This document shows positions 59,787 through 64,000 of a DNA stretch of 64,000 nucleotides, piece after piece. The notes beneath the pieces were generated by a model. That model did no database searches. It was not told the origin of the DNA and saw only the letters and a list, made by a program, of their open reading frames with translations. Source of the stretch: Candidatus Symbiopectobacterium endolongispinus (GTDB lineage Bacteria > Pseudomonadota > Gammaproteobacteria > Enterobacterales > Enterobacteriaceae). Numbering within the stretch: the first letter of the stretch is position 1; each line of letters opens with the position of its first letter. The translations under genes were made by a program, and so were the position numbers. The DNA lies in NCBI RefSeq assembly GCF_018777385.1, contig NZ_JAFJYB010000008.1, positions 84,955 through 148,954 on the forward strand. The letters are read 5' to 3'.

Positions 59787-61160
59787 CTACTCGCTACGGG
59801 GAAAAATGACGTTTAAAGCCTGACAAGAGGCTTCATAACCACTGCGTTCAAACATGCCTTGCTGCAAAAAATCCTGAAGCTGTGGGTAGAGGCGAATAGC
59901 CTGGTCAAGCGTCGGATCGCTGCCCGGCGCGTAAGCCCCCACGTTGATCAAATCCCGGTTACGTTGGTAACTGGAGAGTAATTGCTTAAACAATCTTACC
60001 GAGGCGTAGTGCTTTTCATCAATTAGCGCGGTCATGGCGCGGCTGATTGACGCTTCAATATCAATGGCCGGATAGTGACCGGATTAGTCCAACTGGCGCG
60101 ACAGGACAATATGTCCATCCAGAATAGCACGCGCGGAGTCCGCAATCTGGTCCTGCTGGCCATCACCTTCGGTCAGCACCGTATAGAACGCGGTAATCGA
60201 TCCGCCGCCGTGAATACCATTGCCCGCACGTTCAACCAGCGCAGGGAGCTAGGCGAACACTGACGGTGGATAGCCTTTGGTGGCCGGTGGCTCACCTATA
60301 GCCAACTCAATTTCACGCTGCGCCATGGCATAACGCGTCAGAGAATCCATGATCAGCAATACGTGCTGACCGCGATCGCGAAAATCTTCAGCAATACGCG
60401 TTGCATAAGCGGCTCCCTGCATACGCAACAGGGGAGAGACGTCAGCAGGCGCGGCGATGACCACTGAACGCGCTCGCCCTTCGTCACCAAGTATGTTTTC
60501 AATAAAATCTTTCACTTCGCGACTGCGTTCGCCGATCAATCCGACGACGATAACGTCTGCTTTGGTATAGCGTGCCATCATACCCAGCAGCACGCTTTTA
60601 CCGACACCGGAACCGGCAAACAAGCCCATACGTTGGCCACGGCCCACGGTTAACAGTGCGTTGATGGCGCGCACGCCCACATCCAGTACATCTTCAATCG
60701 GTGTACGCTGTAGTGGGTTAAAAGGCGCAGTCATCAGCGGTGCGCGATAGCCGGTTTCCGGGGGCGGTAAACCATCAAGCGGTTTAGCGCTGCCATCAAG
60801 CACGCGACCAAGCAACTCCGGCCCTAAAGGCAATTGCTTCCCTTGCACCACACCCTGCGTCGTGGCACGGGCATAGACTCTCGCATCCGGCGTGATGCCT
60901 TCCATTTCTTCCAGTGGCATCAGGAACAGGCTCTGACCGTTAAAGCCAACTACCTCGCACTCAACTTCATCTGTTTTAGTGCCCATGTGGCGTTCAATCA
61001 GGCAGGTAGCGCCTAAGGGCATTTGTAGTCCTGTCGCTTCCAGCACCAACCCGGTCGCACGCTTTAAGCGCCCGTAACGACGCACGGACGGTGTCTCCTT
61101 GATGCGCTTTTCGAAAGCGTCCAATTCGGCAAACCAACGTGCGAGGTGATGGGCCATCAT
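59787..61160 (-). pseudogene. fliI: FliI export ATPase with two nonsense codons
   Basis: 457 codons in one frame, exactly the E. coli length. Walker [12 protein letters not shown] and Walker [12 protein letters not shown] are present. TAG at 60249-60251 ([19 protein letters not shown]; Lys expected) and TAA at 60084-60086 ([17 protein letters not shown]; Glu expected). The first stop removes the C-terminal third, including the arginine-finger region. Start ATG 61158-61160 overlaps the fliH stop. Confidence 0.94.
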
Positions 61161-61870
61161 AACTCTCCCGGCGCGGCCAATCGGCATAGCTCATGCCAGC
61201 GCGTGGCGAGGCTGGCATCGAGATCGCCTTCCTCTGCGCTCACTTTACATCCGCCTGGATGCAGTTGACCGTCGGCTAACAATCGCCAGCCGTGCTGTTC
61301 CAGTGTGGGTCCAAGCGCTGCTTCTACGCGTTCGAGATCGCTGGGGTTGACCCGTAATTGCGCTTTCCCACTGAACAGAGGCTCTTGCTGGATCAACTGT
61401 TGAATCTGATGCTGCAACGCGGTGCCATCGCACAGCGATGCCTGACCAATAATCTGTTTCGCAACGGTCAGGGCTAATTGCGTCAAGCGCGCTGGAATAG
61501 CGCTGTCCATAGCATCCAATGTCTGCTGGAATGAACTCACCAACTGCTGCATATGCTCAATCATCGGCTGCTGTTGCAGCAAGGCATCTTGCGTACCTTG
61601 TTGCGTACCAGAAGTCAGCCCTTCCTGATACCCTGCGTCATAGTCTTGTTGGCGTCCTTCGGCAAAACCTGCTTCACGCGCCTGCCGCATGGTCTGCTCA
61701 CGCATACTTTCCAGTTCCGCCTCAAACGAGCGGAATTGATCCACCGACTCTGGGGCTGCTTCTTCTGGCTCGACAACGTCGATTTCCGGTTCAGGCTCGG
61801 CATCAAACGGGGATGCCAAATCTTTCAGCTTCCAGGGCTTCCAAGCCATGTTGTCAGCGGCATCAGACAT
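61157..61870 (-). CDS. fliH: FliH, regulator of the export ATPase
   Basis: 237 residues (E. coli 228). N-terminal WKPWKLKDL motif binding FliN/FlhA, Gly-repeat stretch ([25 protein letters not shown]), C-terminal FliI-binding domain. Start at the ATG of [10 protein letters not shown], overlapping the fliG stop. Intact. Confidence 0.94.
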   Translation of the reverse strand: MSDAADNMAWKPWKLKDLASPFDAEPEPEIDVVEPEEAAPESVDQFRSFEAELESMREQTMRQAREAGFAEGRQQDYDAGYQEGLTSGTQQGTQDALLQQQPMIEHMQQLVSSFQQTLDAMDSAIPARLTQLALTVAKQIIGQASLCDGTALQHQIQQLIQQEPLFSGKAQLRVNPSDLERVEAALGPTLEQHGWRLLADGQLHPGGCKVSAEEGDLDASLATRWHELCRLAAPGEL

Positions 61871-62855
61871 AAGCATCCTCGCCGCCACCGATGATCATCT
61901 CGCCGCTGTCGGCCAGATGACGCACAATAAGCAGGATGGCTTTCTGTTCGTTTTCCACTTGAGACATGCGAACCGGGCCGCGAGTCGAGAGATCGTCGCG
62001 CAGAATTTCTGCCGCACGTTGCGACATATTGCGCAGGAACTTCTCGCGCAACGGCTCGTCGGAGCCTTTCAGTGCCAACAGCAGCGATTCGGATCCCACT
62101 TCCTGCAACAGGCGCTGGATACTGCGATCGTCCACATCGATAAGGCTTTCGAACAGGAACATTTCGTCGATGATTTTTTGTGCCAGTTCGCCATCGAACT
62201 CGCGCACAGCATCGATAACCGCCTCTTCCTGCTGGCTCTTCATAAGGTTGATAATCTCGGCCGCAGTACGAACACCACCAATTTTGCTGCGTTTCACGTT
62301 CTGACCATCCAGCAAGCCATTCAACACTTCGGTCAGTTCTGCCAACGCTGAAGGTTGAACGCCGCCGAAGGTGGCAATACGTAGCATGACATCGTTACGC
62401 AACCGCCCATCAAACAGTGCCAGAATATTCGCAGCCTGCGCCCGTTTTAAATGCACCAGGATGGTTGCAATGATTTGTGGGTGCTCGTCGCGAATAATAT
62501 CTGCGGCAGTTTGCGGTTCCATAAAGTTGAGGGTTTCGATACCGCCGCTCGTTTCGCGGCTTTCAAGAATATCCTCCAACAGGCTGGATGCGCGCTCTTC
62601 GCCCAGCGCTTTCACCAGCACCGAGCGCAGATAATCACCGGCATTGACGCTCAATGCGGCGTATTGTTCTGCTTCCATCTCGAACTCTTTGAGTACTTCT
62701 GCCAATTGTTGCGGCAAGACTTGGCGCAGATTTGCCATTGCCGTACTCAAATGCTGCACTTCACGCGTTGAGAGGTGGGTAAGTACCTCTGCTGCGCGAT
62801 CTTCGCCCACGGTCATCAACAAGATGGCGCTCTTTTCTGTACCTGTCATACTCAT
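61863..62855 (-). CDS. fliG: FliG motor switch protein
   Basis: 330 residues (E. coli 331). Three armadillo-like domains; [13 protein letters not shown] motif (EHPQR family), torque helix with charged residues in [21 protein letters not shown]. Intact. ATG overlaps the fliF stop (ATGA). Confidence 0.97.
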   Translation of the reverse strand: MSMTGTEKSAILLMTVGEDRAAEVLTHLSTREVQHLSTAMANLRQVLPQQLAEVLKEFEMEAEQYAALSVNAGDYLRSVLVKALGEERASSLLEDILESRETSGGIETLNFMEPQTAADIIRDEHPQIIATILVHLKRAQAANILALFDGRLRNDVMLRIATFGGVQPSALAELTEVLNGLLDGQNVKRSKIGGVRTAAEIINLMKSQQEEAVIDAVREFDGELAQKIIDEMFLFESLIDVDDRSIQRLLQEVGSESLLLALKGSDEPLREKFLRNMSQRAAEILRDDLSTRGPVRMSQVENEQKAILLIVRHLADSGEMIIGGGEDAYV

Positions 62856-64000
62856 AGTTCAGTACTCATCCATTGGCGAATCACCAGGGCGACGACGCGC
62901 GGATCGTTTTCTGCCAGATCGCGTACACGCTGGCTTTGCAACTCGGTGTTGATGCGTTGTTGTGAGCGACGTTGCAGTTCTTCTTCGTCTTTGCTCAGCT
63001 TGACGATGACATCGTTAGAATTGTCGCGCATTTGTGCCGCTGCATTAGCCGCAGCCAGCTGTTCCTCACGTTTCTTGAATTGCGGTCTTACCAGCTTACG
63101 CCAAACGATCCAAGCGACAATAAGAACCACACCGTCCGACTTCAACCATCAGTTCGAAGAAGGCCTGTTTCTGCCAGAAGGGGAGTTCGCTAGCAGCATC
63201 ACTGGTAGACATAAACGGTGTGTTGACAACGTTTAATGAGTCACCACGCTCTGTTGAAAAACCCACGGCTTCGCGCGCAACGGTGTCAATTTGCCTTATC
63301 TGCTCTTCCGACAAGGCGATGGGCTTACCGTCTTCCCCAGGTGGCAGATAGTTGACTATAACGGCAACAGAAAGACGTTTAATGCCTCCGGTGCTGTGTT
63401 TAGTATGCAGAATTGTCTTATCAACTTCGTAGTTTGTTGTTGCATCATTACGTGAGTTTGACGTTTGTATAACCGCATTACCTTGCGCGCCCGTAGCTAC
63501 ATTTTGATTCTGCTGATTGGCCTGCTGCGGGTTCTGGTTATTGTTTTGATTTTGGTTCGCGTTGTTAGCATTAGCGGCGTTATTTGCCGGTGTTGCTATA
63601 GGCGCTGTGGGTGCCGGTGCCGGCTGGTTAGATAATGCACCAGGGACGCCCCCCACGTTGGGCCCACCACGTTGCTCACTTTGACCGGTTTGTTGTGATC
63701 GAATAGCGGCTTGATTTGGTGCTGAATTGGGCTGGTATTGTTCATCGGTTTGCTCACGTGCGGAAAAGTCGACCTGTGCTGTCACTTGCGCATGCACGTT
63801 TCCACCGCCGACAATCTGGGCAATAATGGCTTCAATGCTGCGCTGATACATAGACTCGATTTCTGTCACATATTTCAGCTGTGTCGCATTCATATCGCGT
63901 CCAGCGGCACCTGCGGAGGTGGGCAGGCGGCCCATCTGGTCTACAACGGTGACGTTATCGGGGGGGGGGGGCAAGCCGGACACGCTGCTTGAAATCATGT
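62852..64000 (-). pseudogene. fliF: FliF MS-ring protein, frameshifted (5' end outside window)
   Basis: The C-terminal about two thirds of FliF. Ring-building motif region with SSSVSGLPP, the Asn/Gln-rich loop (63490-63620), then ELPFWQKQAFFELMVEVGR; a few bases are lost near 63130-63137, where TGGTTGG-type sequence encoding the start of the second transmembrane helix (WLLVLIVAWIVWRKLVRPQF in relatives) is shortened, so the tail with VRPQFKKREEQ and DPRVVALVIRQWMS lies in another frame. A run of 12 C (plus-strand G 63960-63971) encodes PPPP where relatives have PPG. Confidence 0.92.

Overview
The window is chromosomal DNA of an Enterobacterales bacterium. Gene order (loiP next to transketolase; grpE/nadK-recN-bamE/rnfH-ratA/smpB-ssrA), a single contiguous flh-mot-che-flh-flg-fli block, and a secreted-nuclease homologue very like Serratia NucA point to the Serratia lineage. 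More than half of the recognisable genes are broken by 1-5 bp indels, nonsense codons or deletions, while the surviving reading frames still look conserved. That pattern suits a recently host-restricted symbiont such as Serratia symbiotica. The species is an inference; no rRNA is present to test it.

Layout. 1-3 kb: loiP (partial) and tktA, both intact. 3-10 kb: a nudK pseudogene, then a minus-strand sugar-acid catabolic cluster (IclR regulator, KDPG-type aldolase, MFS transporter, two DgoK-like kinases, iron alcohol dehydrogenase). Only the regulator and aldolase remain open. 10-11.5 kb: mntH, broken by a 32-bp tandem duplication and two stops. 11.8-17.5 kb: core genes grpE, nadK, recN (one nonsense codon), bamE (broken), rnfH (stop lost), ratA, smpB and tmRNA.

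17.5-26.4 kb is an AT-rich accessory island inserted at the 3' end of ssrA. It holds a decayed P4-type integrase, a decayed DUF262 + HEPN-nuclease gene pair (a candidate defence or toxin module), and a mobilisation operon (mobA with nested mobB, mobC, three small unknown genes). A Tn3-family transposon with near-perfect 38-bp ends sits at its edge, with damaged tnpA and tnpR. 26.4-28.9 kb: an unrecognised frame with three amber codons, a NucA-like nuclease, a small unknown ORF and a 5'-truncated flavodoxin-like gene.

29.4-64 kb is the flagellar/chemotaxis block: flhDC, motAB, cheAW, a chemoreceptor, a receptor::cheY deletion chimera, cheZ, flhBAE, flgNMA (minus), flgBCDEFGHIJKL, then fliRQPONMLKJIHGF (minus, running off the end). 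Intact: flhD, motA, cheZ, flgM, flgB, flgC, flgD, flgF, flgG, flgJ, fliQ, fliN, fliM, fliL, fliJ, fliH, fliG. Broken or altered: flhC, motB, cheA, cheW, both receptors, cheY, flhB, flhA, flhE, flgN, flgA, flgE, flgH, flgI, flgK, flgL, fliR, fliP, fliO, fliK, fliI, fliF; cheR and cheB are deleted. With the master regulator, export gate, ATPase, MS ring and hook all hit, motility is almost certainly lost. Several class 3 (sigma-28) promoters, the CRP site before flhDC and the LexA boxes before recN are still readable, so coding decay outpaced promoter decay.

For many pseudogenes, undoing the inferred lesion restores the family's usual length to within a few residues (mntH, recN, nudK, dgoK copies, flhA, flhB, cheW, fliP), so the lesion calls are internally consistent. 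The accessory island is the most system-like novelty; nothing here is clearly an intact undescribed system.
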